DNA of 64,000 nt from Rhopalosiphum padi (lineage: Eukaryota; Arthropoda; Insecta; Hemiptera; Aphididae). Position numbers and translations under genes: made by a program. Shown piece by piece: positions 1 through 13,700 of this stretch (the stretch's first letter is position 1; each line of letters begins with the position of its first letter). The notes under the pieces are model-generated. The model searched no databases. It was not told the DNA's origin and saw only the letters and a list, made by a program, of their open reading frames with translations. The DNA lies in assembly GCF_020882245.1 (NCBI RefSeq), contig NC_083597.1, positions 70,534,152 through 70,598,151 on the forward strand, read 5' to 3'.

Positions 1-881
1 TATATTATTTTAAAACGTATTTTATATTAGCATTGCAAATATAAACGAAATTGTCTTTCTACACATTAAAATAGTTAAGCGTATAATAGGAATCCCAAAC
101 TGAATATATTCACGCGAATCGTAGTGCGTAGTGTATAATTTATATATATATAACTATAAAAATGAGCAGGATTCTTGAAAGTGAATTTAAAATTACGTTT
201 GAATTCGGTTTAAATTAACCGAGTCCCTGAACGGTGGCCGAATACCAAAATGAGTTTACTGCAGCAGAGTTCACATTTCGAAAATGTAGTGTCTCACAAC
301 CACTGAACACAGTCAAAACTCTACAATGACGTTTCTTATTTCTAAAACATATTATAATATAGTTCAAGTCTTAGTGTAACATTTTCAGCGTTTTATGTCT
401 TTCTGCTTGGTTTTCAAAATTATAACATAAATATACTTACACACTATAATTTCTAACGCTGATTTCGTGAACTTAGACCAGTGTATTGTGTTATACAATT
501 TAAACGAACGATCATTAACACTCAACGCACACACTGTTTTCGTGTATGGCGGAGGGATGAGGAAGCGGTGACTACATTGACGTTATTTTACATGCATACA
601 CACACAATGCATGTCCCGTAAAAGCCGGAAGTGGAGGTTTACCAGATGCCTCGTGGTGCAGTGGGTATTTAGGGGTTATGAATAGACTACCCCCCCACCG
701 ATTCTACCATACTGAAAATGCACGTCATTATCGCTATTTAACGACTATACATGACTATGATGACAGCGAAGAGGTCGCACTACATTACGGTCCGCGTTCG
801 TTCCGGAGGCTATTGTCTGCGACGGCGACCAGATAAAAAGATATTTGCCGGAAAGAGTTAATCGATGGTAGCGTTGACGGA

Positions 882-929
882 GGCCACGTGACCGAATGAA
901 ACAGGATATCGGCAACCGGGCACCCCGGT
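882..929. promoter_or_regulatory. Candidate regulatory cluster: CACGTG E-box plus spaced inverted repeat
   Basis: GGCCACGTGACC at 882-893 has a palindromic CACGTG core, the site type bound by bHLH-zip factors such as the USF, MITF and Myc families. Twenty-one bases further on, ACCGGG-CAC-CCCGGT at 915-929 is a perfect 6-base inverted repeat with a 3-base spacer. Both sit in a locally G+C-rich patch within A+T-rich DNA. Function is inferred only; no adjacent gene start is visible. Confidence 0.2.
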
Positions 930-1229
930 CACGAACGGTTCACCACTCAAAAGCCATACTAATAATAATAAATCGTCCGAAAGTTCCGCTTCTTATGATA
1001 GCGCGTATATTATACAAGTGGATACCTATGAATGTATTTATAATATAATATCAACCTTATATAATGCGTCGACGGAGAAGAAAATGAAGACTAAGGAGGA
1101 GATGAGAAAAAAAATCACACAAACATAGCTGAGAGAACAATTTATTTACGTCTGATGTATATATATAAATTCTTTCTGGTGGTGGCTGATAAGAATGAAA
1201 ACCGTATATTACATTCTATATACTTACTG

Positions 1230-1262
<33 letters not shown>
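1230..1262. repeat. (TAA)n microsatellite
   Basis: An uninterrupted run of ATA/TAA triplets about 33 bases long. Confidence 0.95.
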
Positions 1263-1263
<1 letters not shown>

Positions 1264-4200
1264 TGTTATAGGATACATTATATGTGCAGTACGTATATTG
1301 CTGCGTATACGAAACATTGTATTATATTATGACCCGCATATAAAAAGCAATTGCCAGTGATAACGCGCCCAAACACTATATTATTATTATTGTGAACCGT
1401 CGCGTATACGTATATATGTATAATATGTCTACGTTAAAACGCGTATGTAGTAGTGCAGCCTCGGGTTCGCAAATTCAACTTTAAATCCTATTATTATTAT
1501 ACGTATATAGGACATCGCGTTTCGATTTGTGACCGAAAAAAAATACCACTTAACGGTTTCCGGCGGCGCGTTCCGACCGATTTTCAACCGGGCTGCTGCA
1601 GGACATGACGATTTCCACTCAACGCCAACGGGATAATATTGAATTATTACAGCGCCGTCATAACATTGTTGTGTGTGTATATGCGTATTATACTTAGTAG
1701 AACATCAACGGTACCTATAATCATAATACATATTTATAATAGAATAATACTGAATGTGTTATATTATTGAAAAAAAAAATATAGCGTACGCGCACTGCGC
1801 TTTTTTATGCCTTACTATATTATAATATTATAATATATTAAATGGATGTATAGGTACGTCGCGTAAACTTGATTTACTCTTCAAAGTCAAAGGACTCAGG
1901 CGAAATGTGTGTTATCGATTTGCGTGTTATGTGGTTGAATGCTGTTTGATCTCATATTCTCATCAAAAAAATGGTGTCTATAGACCACAAAGTTTACTCT
2001 TTAACCTCATTAAAAGATTTTGCATTTTATACTAAGATTTAGCAAATAGTTTGTAAGTCCTTCAACGACTCAATGTTGATCCAAAAACTGTAAGGCATTG
2101 TGAACAGTTTTTAATATTTTTCCCTATGAATATTGAAGAACTGGGTATAAATTAAATTAGCATGGACGAATTGACTTGAGAATTCTAGGAATGGATTTGC
2201 AAACTTGTTGGCTGTAGAAAATATTTTGAGACCGGTTTAAATATAATGGTATAACATAGAAATACTGAGTGATATCTTCGATATTTTCTAAAATATGCAT
2301 TTGAAAATTAAAAATAATAAACCTGGACATATTATTTGCATAGTATTAACTCTATTTGCTTTTTCCATGGAAATAACTTTAGAAACCTATAACGAAGGTC
2401 TAACTTTATGAATGTAAAAAATTTGTTCTCAGACATTTGGTAATCCGTAATAAATATGTTTATGCAATGCGTATATCATATTATAATTTTTTAAATTAGA
2501 TTAAGTCAAACTTGAAACTATATCAATAAGTAATAGGTAATATTATATATAACCAGTACCAAATTTCGTCCTCTATATGTACCTACTTATATGTATTTAA
2601 GCATTATTAATTTATTATACTTTATATGTAATCATATAATCGACTGTATATATATATCCGTGATCCACAGTTATAATAATATTATTGAAGTCGTTTGTGG
2701 TGATTGTATAAAAAGAGCGATTTGTCATTTTCAAAGACAACAAGACGACGAAACGAAACAAAAGGTGATAATGACGCATCAGATAATATGAAGATCTGGA
2801 GATAACATTGTCATGACGTGTATAATTATTACGAGTGTCTCGTCGAAACATTACATTAATTATATACACGTATAATAAGTACATAATAATATTATTATTG
2901 TTATATTAAACAGCTACGTTATTAATTGTCGGCAACAAAATGCATTTTAATGCGAATCCCCGCCTTCGTGGGCATATATAATATTACATTTCAAAAGACG
3001 GATGACCCACCGGCGCGAGATGTATTTTTTTGATAACTTCAAACGCGAAGCTTCTTCACTCAAGTCGTCAAAGCAATATAGTGGTTAATAATAATAATTA
3101 AAGTTTTTATTTTAATACGAACGTTTCCTCGGCACATTAACCATACTATATATTTACGCATATAATAATACACAGGAACGCGTATAACATGTATGCTATA
3201 TGTATTGTACGCTACTATTACTCCTCCTCTACTTCGACGTGTGATATTCCAAAAACATGTTTTCTGGTTTTAGTTCTCGTCACGCACGTAAACCTATACT
3301 CACAACTGTAGTATACATGCGTGTGTATTGTACATATACGGTTGTCTTAAAAATGTTTTTATAATAATATATTATATCCGCGGCAGGTACCTCGGCACTT
3401 TTGACGATCTGCTCTTTTTCTTCCGTTTCCGATTGAAATCCACTGACGTCCGAGACCGACAGCGCATGCAGGCTGCAATAGATCATGTCGGCGAGTGCGG
3501 TTACAATAATTAAACACTATTATTAAATTGTAGATCTCCAAGTGCGGTAAATCAATCGGTTAATAATGGGTTGGCCGATTGACAGGAAATCATCGATCGC
3601 ACGACGAATACAACGTGTGCGCGCTCCGTAGGTGGTATAGACCTACGTCTGTATAATCTACTGTCGATTATATAGACTATAGACCGATATGGACAAATCA
3701 TTGGAAAAATGGATTTATAAAAAAAAATCACTCATACAACGAGTGAATAATGTATATAATATAGTATTATATGATGTCATATATACTGCCAGGATGTTGA
3801 CGGGTATAATTATACATGATGTATCGTCGCAAATATTAAACTATATATTTTATATAACTATAATATAGTTTTTTTAATAAATAAGCGTGTTTATTTGTGT
3901 ATTTTTCAGAAATTGTTAAATTTAATAGTTATAATATAGAATTTTTCAAATATCCAAGTCTAAAATAGCTAGACAAAAAATATGTATCTAATAGTATAAT
4001 AAAACTGTGTATATTATATATTTTATGCATACTGCATAGAAATTTAAACTATTCGGATTATACCTAATATATAATTTTTAAAGATGTTTGTACAAATTTT
4101 ATTGATTTTTTGATTATTTTTAATTATTAATTATTATGAAACAAATTAGATATCATTAAAATATTAAATTTTCCGGTTGATTGTTCAATTATCTTAAGCT

Positions 4201-4487
4201 CAAAATAACTTAATAGCCAGTAACAATAAAAAATTTAATCAAGTTATGAGCGAAATTTAAACTGTTTTTTTTCTAATATTTATAAAATATACAAATCTTT
4301 TATGTATTATTCAACTTGAAACAGAAATATGTCACTTATGTATTTATTTTTGCTCAAATATGCATAAAAAATAAAAAAAAACATAATAATAGAATCTACA
4401 TAGTTATACGTAACGTCAACACATTTAATCAGAATATAATTCTGAAGTGAGTGTAAAAATACTCAGATACATAAATAAATTTTCTTA

Positions 4488-4512
4488 TAATAATAATAAT
4501 AATAATAATAAT
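4488..4512. repeat. (TAA)n microsatellite
   Basis: About eight perfect TAA triplets. The tract creates the poly-Asn stretch of an open frame at 4447-4653, which is therefore not a gene. Confidence 0.95.
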
Positions 4513-4589
4513 ATAGAGGATTTGTGGATTGTACACGAAAATCAATTCTGCAGTGAAATCCTTCGGATATATTATACGCATGAGGGCCT

Positions 4590-4980
4590 CAGTGGCGTGC
4601 TCAACTTTTTTAAAAGAGGATATACATTATTGAATATTTTTCAGATCACGTAATATAACAACAAAAATATATGTTTTGCATTTACCTGTCGATGCTAGTT
4701 ATTAATTATAACTATATATATCATTAATCGTGTTAAAATGTGTTAGCTGAATTTGTATATAATGTATGTATTTATTTATTAGTAACACCTTAATCTATCA
4801 ATATTATTGGTATCTATTTCAAGTTTAAATTATATGAAAAATTGAAAATTACACAGGAAAAATGAATTGAAAACGTGAATTTTTATTTTAACAATGAATG
4901 ATGAAAAATCAATAGATAAAAATAATCCAAAGAATGGGTAGATATGACACCCTCATCCCCTTCTTATGAGCTCACCACTA
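4590..4980. mobile_element. hAT-like non-autonomous element (MITE)
   Basis: The left end is CAGTGGCGTGCTCA (4590-4603). The right end, read on the opposite strand, is TAGTGGTGAGCTCA (4967-4980). Eleven of the 14 positions agree, so these are degenerate terminal inverted repeats bounding about 391 bases. CAGTGGCG-type ends are typical of hAT superfamily elements. The A+T-rich interior has no transposase frame, as expected of a MITE. I could not find a convincing 8-base target duplication, so the outer limits and the superfamily are tentative. Confidence 0.4.
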
Positions 4981-7135
4981 TATATCATGCCCATAATTAC
5001 TAATCTACCCTCGCGAGCTGTGGTCATATACCGATTGGCGTTCAATATCTCTATGATAAATGTTGTGTTTTAATACATTATAGTATTATACATTTAGATT
5101 TGTAATTCATTCACGCAGCTCTATAAGTAATAGGTTTCGTACGATCAATCGTTTATCGCCACCGATAACGAAGACCGTCCGCGGATGAGGGAGACACTAC
5201 GGACGACACGCGAAAACACGATCCCCCTCACGTCTATGTCTTCTCGAAAATATATTATATGTATATTATTTTCGTTCCATTACTTTCTGACCATTCCACG
5301 GCCATATCTGATCATATAAATACGCTATGTAGACATGTATACACATATATATATATATACAATGTGTGCGTGCACAGTAACCTACTCGCGGGTCTATTTA
5401 TATTATTATAATATACGAAATAATGCGTTTCTATTTAAGCCTAGGGGTCTGGCGGACAAAGACATTATGCGCGGAGAGAAAAAATAAACCTCAGTGCATT
5501 GTAATGCCATTACATTATTGTCATGCTATTTCGTTCTGATTCGCTTTGTTCGTGTCTGAACCGCATTATTCATGTGACTAGATAAGTTCGCGTTTTTAGC
5601 CGATTCCTGTCAACCCCCGCAAATGACGTTCTCTGTCACGCGCTCCTATGATATTACGTACTGAGAAACGAGGGATAAATTAATAAATTATTCATTTCGA
5701 GCAGCTGTTTATCATTTGAGCATTCCGGTGACGTTTATATTCTACTCGCCGTGCCTTACGGGGGCGAGTGACCGAGCGCGTTATATACCTAGATACCACT
5801 CGCGGTAACCGTCCGTTCGTTCACATTTATATTATTATATTGTACACCGCGTACATACTTTTATGCTATTTATGCGAAAGAGACGACACGCATACACCCC
5901 CGCCACGTATAACAATAATATTATATTATTTAACTGAACGCAATTTACGTCACGGTGTCCGTGACAAATAGCTGACGGCTCAAACTTTATCGCGGTAAAA
6001 CGATCGGCATGACTTATCTGTCTGCACACTAACCGAGTGGCATGTCTAATACAGATAATTGGAATATATAAATACGTAATAATATATTATATTTATACTA
6101 AACTATTTTGTTCACAGTGTGTATAAATTAGTATTAATAATGTATTATTGACGGGAGTCTATCGATTTAAAACGACCATAATTTTATATTAATTGGATAA
6201 CGTTCGCAAATCACAATTTGTATATTTTAGTAATAATATAATATATTTTTCTGAGCGTCGCGCATCGTCGACCAAAGGCGATGATGAAAAACTAAAAGAT
6301 TTTATTTATTGTGTGCAATATATTTTTTTTTTTTTTTTGTAAAATAAAAACCAAAATATTTAATGTTCATAATATTTAAAAAAAATTCTGTTTCGTAAAA
6401 TATACCTGCCAATGTTTATGTTTATTCTCGTTGAATTTATTCGCATATGCTTCCTAAGTTCAATTTAACTATGTATGGCATTTTAAAATATAATTACCCG
6501 TCCGTAACCAGTTTTTATTGAAAATTGGCCAATATGAATCGAGAATTCGAGAAACAAAAAGTTTCTTTTCTGATGCCATTATAATTAAATAATACACTAT
6601 TTATATATATTATATTATCCAGTATTTAAGTACATACATAGTATAATAATTATTTTAGGAATATTCTGAATAGTATAGTGTCGATGACATTTCTGACTTA
6701 TTGTTGACCATCATCAACCGACATTATATTATACTGATATAAATTGTCTATATAGAATTACACGTTATGTAACTTTATTTTGTTGTTTTTGTTGTAGTTC
6801 AAGGAGGACACTTGAAAATAATAATAATTATTATTATTTATTATAATCGGTGTTGAAACTCATATTATTGTTGCGTTTAACAAAAGTTTTCCGGAGTTTT
6901 TTTCTTTCTAACCCCAAGTTATAAAATACGTTTTGTTCGAATGAAATTTATTTTTCGCTGCAACGAATTGCACTTGACAAATGTAGGTCACAATGTAGAC
7001 TATTGTGTTTGGACAGAGCCGCACAAAAATTTTGAGGAGCACCTGAACTGAACGTTGCACGCTACTTGAAAAACGTCATTTATCATGTTTATCGCAAAAT
7101 TGTTTTTTCGTTTCTCCGGTTTATTAAAAGATATA

Positions 7136-7160
7136 TAAATATATATATATATATATATTA
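7136..7160. repeat. (TA)n microsatellite
   Basis: A TA dinucleotide tract of about 25 bases. Confidence 0.85.
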
Positions 7161-8703
7161 TATACCTAGTTACTAGAGTTTTTCGTGCAGCGCGCTCGTT
7201 TATACAAGCTGTTAGATAATAAATGATTTACCTTATAAGAAAGAGAAAAAATACCAGCTAGGCGAGGTATTTGTCCGAACATTGTAAAAATAATATTGGT
7301 ACGATAAAGAAAAAAAAAAGTCAAAAACAATAACTCGATGAACAGGGTGAAATTAGTGTCATTTAATAAACGTCTGCACTTTGTAAAACGACTTCGACTT
7401 CGGCGAACTCGATACGTCACTCGGACATTAATCTAATCAACACCAATAACACTGTCCAAAACTCTGTAAAATCCGTCCAAAGAAAAATGAACCACTCCGG
7501 ATAATAGTAACCTAACCTAAAGATACCTATGTATAAAATCAACGCAGTAGGTATACCTAATCGTTAAATTCATACTTGTTTTAATAATTTAGTGAAGTGA
7601 TAGATCATCATAGTATACAATATGCGTACCTAGTTACAAATAGCTAATTAGCAATTTACCTCACACTCCCTCCAGTAATATATATCGAAATATAAAAAAA
7701 ATGTTCATCCTAGAAATATTATAGATTTCTTCAAAGAGGGTTTGAAACTGGTCATATTTTCAAAGAATCGTTGATAATTTTCTAGATTATTATAAAAGCC
7801 AATATTTGAATATTTAACTTTGAATTTTTTTTAAAACAAGAAATAAACATAGAATTATAGTATTTTTTAATAAGTTTTTTATAATGTAATGATAATACTA
7901 AATATTATTGGCTTCTTTATGTTATATATATTGCGGACAAATATGACAAATCAACATTATATTCAACGAGTAGTATTTTTGGGGGGAGTGAGTTTAAAAC
8001 CCTGAAAGCCCCCACCCTTTTCTGTTTGCACCAATGATAATAATAAGTTCTTATTATACAGGTAAATGTATATAATAGTACATATATAACACCCGTGTCC
8101 CGTGAGATTAGGTAATCATATTTTACTCATATAATTAATAATAATTCTATAATATTATGTTGCATTATCATTATTTTGCTGACACGCGCACCTACCGCAG
8201 TGGTGACGTCCAAGATGTATAGTCGTATTATCGCGGTATTTATAGAATTTTAATTTCGTGGTCGACTAGCAGCTATAACAGTGGCGGCGGCGGGGCTGAC
8301 AGAGACAATTTAATTACATTGTCACGGAGACGTACGGCGTGCGTGCTCGAGTGTACGTACGGATTTGTGTGTTTTCGGGTATGGCCAAACTCGCACACGT
8401 ACACTACACATACTACACATTATAAGGTCACCGAGGCCCGAAACATAAGATCGGACCGACAACGAAGGACCCCGCGAGTGGCGGACGAGTGGCGGTAAGA
8501 TACAAACCGTTGATACCGCGGGGTTGGGTGGGGTTATTGGTGATGGCGGGTTGATGAGGAGGAAGGTGGTGGAAATGCAATTTAACTTTAATGAACCACC
8601 GCGACGGCTTAAGGGACTCGCTGATGGCTCGGAATCTAATTTAAATGTACGGCGCGCTGCGCAGATACAGTCCGTTGCCCGTCTACACGATGCACATTAT
8701 ACT

Positions 8704-8704
<1 letters not shown>

Positions 8705-8736
<32 letters not shown>

Positions 8737-8761
8737 ATTATATATAAATATATACATATAA

Positions 8762-8797
<36 letters not shown>
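8705..8797. repeat. Compound (GT)n-(TA)n microsatellite
   Basis: About 16 GT units (8705-8736) are followed by an interrupted TA-rich spacer and a TA tract at 8763-8797. A 149-codon open frame runs through both tracts and is low-complexity, not coding. Confidence 0.95.
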
Positions 8798-8800
<3 letters not shown>

Positions 8801-9386
8801 ATATATATTATTATAGAGTATATACTGCACGCGCACTCTTTGACATTAATTTACTTTATTCCGTTACGTTAATTAGTAGCTCTTATTTCGCTAAACGTAA
8901 AAGATGTCGCGCTAAATATTCTTACCGTATATATATATATACATATTATTATTTAGTAATAAAGCGCGTATGAATATAGTATTTATGTAATATAATATTA
9001 GGCTGGTATATTGCATTTTACCGACGAGTACCGTGAGTGTATCGTGTGAGAGAAGATACGGTTACAGAGTGATACCGATTATGCTTACCTATATATCACC
9101 GATGGCTTCCGAGCGTATATATATTGTAACAATACCTACTGTTTAAGCTTTTTCGAAAATTAATCACATTCACACTATACTTACGGCAGGAAAAAATAAA
9201 AAGGAATAAAGAAAACCGACACTGCACCGTTTCCATTTTCCCTATTAATTTTGTTTCGCAAGCGAAAAGCACTTAAAGCAAGTCTAAATCTTCCGCCAGA
9301 CGCCCAAAATAAATAAAAGTATTCGCGCGATAAGAAAAGGTTTTACTTTATGTTTGTTTAATGAAGCGGCGTTGCTCTTTACGCCA

Positions 9387-9412
<26 letters not shown>
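9387..9412. repeat. (ATT)n microsatellite
   Basis: About nine ATT triplets. A shorter TAA tract follows at about 9461-9475. Confidence 0.9.
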
Positions 9413-9417
<5 letters not shown>

Positions 9418-10714
9418 TATCGGACGGGTTTCGCTCTCCTTTAAACTGCTCCAATTCAATAATAATAATAATAATATAATAGACCTACGTACGCGTCGTA
9501 AACGTCGTGTAATGACTAGTCACTAGTATCAATTATGATACGTTGGTGTCGTAGTGAAAATTGACATCGGAAAAATCGTCGTTATTTAAGATTTTTCGCG
9601 TTTACATCGTCCGATCAAAACGGCGACGATGTTCAGAGTGTGGTATGCCTCGATTCCATGTTTTTCAATACCGTAGGGACTCGGTCGCGGAATGCGAATT
9701 CCCAGGCGATGACAGGTCATACAAATAAGAGTATATAGGACATTATTTTTACTCCACCCTGACGGCAAATACGTTTTTCTGAAGTCAATAAATCCGGACC
9801 ACGAACCACCGCGAGACGTCGGCATGAGACATATATTATACGTACCTACACGCGCGCACACACACTTATGTATAAATAAATATATATATAGTATGATGTG
9901 TTTTAAAAATAAATAAATAAAATAAATAGACGTCTCGGCGTTGACGTTAGCCGATGTTTGTACCGACGACGTTTTATATTATGTATTACTGCAGTGGTCG
10001 TGCGAGTTTTCCGATGCGGTATAATATATACCAACTCACATATTAAGTTTATACATTTATCACAAATCCGCGTGTTTTTTTACTAGAAATATTATAATAT
10101 AGTTGTATAATTTATTAACCAGTCGATCACTAAATAGTATATTCATTACTTGTTGTGCACTAACCTTACGGAATGATAATATCGATTCTCTTTTATATAG
10201 TAGTACAAATGTACAATATTATATTACGCCTTTGTATATGAATGCAATTAAAGGTTATATAGGCTCTTTGTATGATCATAACCATAACATTTTCAAATAT
10301 TATATTATGGTTTGCGCGAGTGCGTATATGACAAGAGGAAAAGGTTTTCTGGGTCTGCCGAGGAAATCATACGAGTGGAACGGCCGCCGCGTGGGAACGA
10401 CATAATATCGTATACGGTCGGCCGCGGCGGCGTCTTTTCGTTTTTCGGATGTCTAAGGGGTCGCACTCATCGAACATTCTTACACGTCGCTGCGCCCACA
10501 TATTTAGTTTTCCGATATGCCTAAAATGACGATGACGGTTTTCCGATATGCGTATAGATCGGTATGCATATGCGGTCGATCGTCGTGTTATTATAATTGT
10601 CGTCGTTGGGGAACAAAACGGAAGTCAGTCGCCGGATAATCGTCGGTGTGTAAAGAAAACGAGATGTTCTGTGCGCACGTACTGTACCGGACGTTCAAAG
10701 AGGAATGCAGTCAG

Positions 10715-10723
<9 letters not shown>

Positions 10724-10745
<22 letters not shown>
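10724..10745. repeat. (TA)n microsatellite
   Basis: A run of about eleven TA units inside overlapping open frames on both strands (10548-10880 and 10625-10864), which argues against either being coding. Confidence 0.85.
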
Positions 10746-10746
<1 letters not shown>

Positions 10747-13700
10747 TATATTCATATAATGGTACGATAATTGTACGATTCGGTAATCGGGACGACTGTA
10801 CGGTTCGTATGATAACAGTTATATATACTGGTAATATATTATCACTTCTACGAGTGTTGGCCACGCGAGCTTATACCTAAAACTATCTCGATCGAAGTAT
10901 AAAACAATCGTCGTTGGCGTCCCGAACGGTAAAATGATGAAAAGCTAATCAGCAATCACTAATCATAGGTACGTAAATAAATTGCATAGCCTTCAAAGAC
11001 TTTGGTTCCAACACATTTAAAAAAACAAACCATCTGACAATAATGTATACATTGATTGAACATTGTTGAAAATCCAATTTGTTATTATTTCACATTGCAA
11101 TTTGTAATGATGACTACATGGCTATAAGCGTTACAATTATCTTGGACCTTATAAGACCGAACCATCCAACAGTTTGGACTAGTAGGACGTTCTGGACATT
11201 GTTGCGCAATTACATGGTCCCTAGTTCCAAGTATATCATAATTGTAGCTATGAACTTGGCGTTAAAACGTCGCGAAAATACAAAAAAGAGGTAATAACAG
11301 TATTTCTAACGAGTGTTTAGGAAATCAATTTGCATACATTGTTGGATGGTATTTGTAAGATTATGGTACACGCGTAATACTTGAAAATCCACAAATTGGT
11401 TGCCTCGAATACGATTTTTATATTATTTTGTGTGTCGTAATAGTATGTACATTATCTGGGCGTTATTGTTCCAAACCATGTCGTTATCGGTTTTCGGGTC
11501 ACATGAGATGCATAGCACATAATGGTAATATAATGCAATAATACTGTGTGTCCCTGCAGTTCGTGTATATATTTGGCATTGTACGAATGCGGGATCCGAG
11601 AAAATCAAAAACCAAATTAACCACGCGGCGCCGCACAGCAAACGATAACAGATTATCGATCGGCGCGGGAGACCGCTGACGTTTCGGGTATGCGGCCGAT
11701 ACCGACAGGACACCGAAGTCTACATTGGGTTTCGAATGTTATTTCTGGTCGGTTAGTCCTTCACAAATAATTAATCTGAAGTAGAGTATACTCATAATAT
11801 TATGTACGAAAACGGCCGCATCCGTCAACTCCACCGTCGCACATTGACCTATAGGTTCAAAGGCGTGGGCAGAGTTCCCGAACTAGTGAAGCACGAATTT
11901 TTATTTTCTTGATTATTGTCTATTGACATATTTTGTTTTAAGGGATATTTTCAGAAAATGTTTAGCCAATAGTTACATTGTGTATTTGTCAACATTAAAA
12001 ATAAATAGTTATTTATTGTATTTTAAAACAAGTATTTACGCTGAAAAATGCAATTAAATAATTTTTAACAATTATAATATTTTATTTTTATAAACACACT
12101 TAATTTATATGTACACATAATGTATAAACTTATAATATTAATCTGCACTCTCTTTCGTTATTCATACTTTTGAATTTATCAATTATTAATTCTTCAATCT
12201 CAATATTTATTAAATTGTAGGTATTGTCCAACAAACAATAATTAAAAGGATTCCAGTAGATGAAATACAAATCGTTTGATGTTGTATTCGATTTTAATAC
12301 TAACAAACACGTTGTTTATTGCATAACGCAACTATGCTTATCTATCATATGGAACAGATAAATTATAGTGTCCAGACCTTATTTTAAACGTATAATCATA
12401 TCACGAACACGCAGAAAAACAAAATAATTTTGGTTGCCTGTTAATAAACTTAAACCTTCCTTATAAAAAATCTGACTTCAGAAAAAGCAGATGCAGCTTA
12501 ATTTAGCACCCGTGATGCACGCTTATGGTTCAAACATTATTACAATATTTCTTAATGTCAATTACCGAAGACGACTTTATAATAATATATATATATAATA
12601 TTGTAGGGCTTATAAATTATAAATGAATTTTTTTATTATACTTCCCTCCTAAGTACGGCCTTGGTTGATAGCATAAGTTGTAGAATCTATTTCCGATGAC
12701 GATATTGTCTAAAGTATACAAAATTTGCGTCTGCGTATGTAGGTATCGTTGTTGTCTCTGTTATAACCACGATATGTGAACTATAATAACATTTTTATGT
12801 ACGGTCGCGTGCGCGCATTATACGATATTCAATAAAATCAAAGCTTATAATAATAATATATAAAATTCTACTGCCAGTCGTCGGAAATCTTTTCAGTCTA
12901 TTTTCTGTCGAGTGCTGCCTCCGGTATTAGACGTCTCGCGAATCGCAATGCGCGGCTTATTATTATTTGTTTACGAACCCAGTCGTGTTTGTTTTGTTCT
13001 CGAAATTCGATATTATAGCACTGGCAGACAATAACTCGGCGATGATGATAATAATAATAATAATAATATACTCGGCCCGAAACTCATACAATTGTAGTCA
13101 ACGTCTTTAGCCGGTGATGTTAAGTTTTATTTTCTGCTTAACGGTTGGGAATCCGACGAAAACCATTGGTACCGAGCCAACGGTTACCGTGTTAAAATAT
13201 AACCAGCGGCTGACGTGATACCTATCTATATAATATAGGTATGTTTATCAACACCTCTCCCGGAAAATCCCTCTTCGCAGAATCTACAGTCTACACCAAT
13301 AAATTCCGAGGTATCATTCCTTTCCTGATCCGTAAACAGTTTTCCGACCACGTTCCTGTGGATTATTTGTTCGGAAACGTAGGTACTTGGGGTCTAGCTT
13401 GGAATTTAATTAAGGGTTGGGGGTCGGTATTTATTATGTATGGTTTCAGAGCGGTAAATATAATGATTTATTTGGACCGGATGCGAGCCATTGGTCAGTA
13501 GAAGGAACCTATTGCTAATTAATTATTTCCTATTTTACTCGTTAGGAATATTTTAAATTTGAAAACGGATCGAGCGGTGCGTGTTATTTGTAGGGGGGTA
13601 CACATTGTCCAGATCGTGGGCGGCCCCTTACTCCGCTTTTCAGTTGCTATATATATACGCGTGCATGTATTAGTGCAGCCGTGAACAGGTGAAACTACCT

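Larger units (their letters stand above)
1..4589. other. Non-coding A+T-rich DNA, no gene seen
   Basis: No open frame here exceeds 89 codons, and the overlapping frames on both strands at 2.6-2.9 kb and 3.3-3.5 kb look like chance. A G+C- and CpG-richer patch lies at about 540-960; it contains a CACGTG core at 885-890 and a spaced inverted repeat at 915-929. A second, milder patch is at 1550-1640. A (TAA)n tract is at 1230-1262. The remainder is TA-rich simple sequence. It could be intergenic, or an upstream intron of the gene whose exons start at 19501. Confidence 0.6.

Noticed and set aside
7509..7522. CCTAA repeats resembling arthropod telomere sequence (also 15166-15180 and 20884)
   Set aside because: Only two or three units each; expected by chance.
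8524..8973. 149-codon open frame on +
   Set aside because: Half of it is translated from GT and TA microsatellites (Cys/Val and Tyr/Ile runs); no domain or splice context.
11840..12535. Possible paired ends (GGCGTG... and ...CACGC) of an element
   Set aside because: Only a few bases match in inverted orientation and internal similarity is lacking, so boundaries cannot be supported.
13241..13501. 86-codon frame on + with a mixed, protein-like composition
   Set aside because: No recognised similarity, no promoter or splice context, and length within chance for this window. Worth a search but not called.
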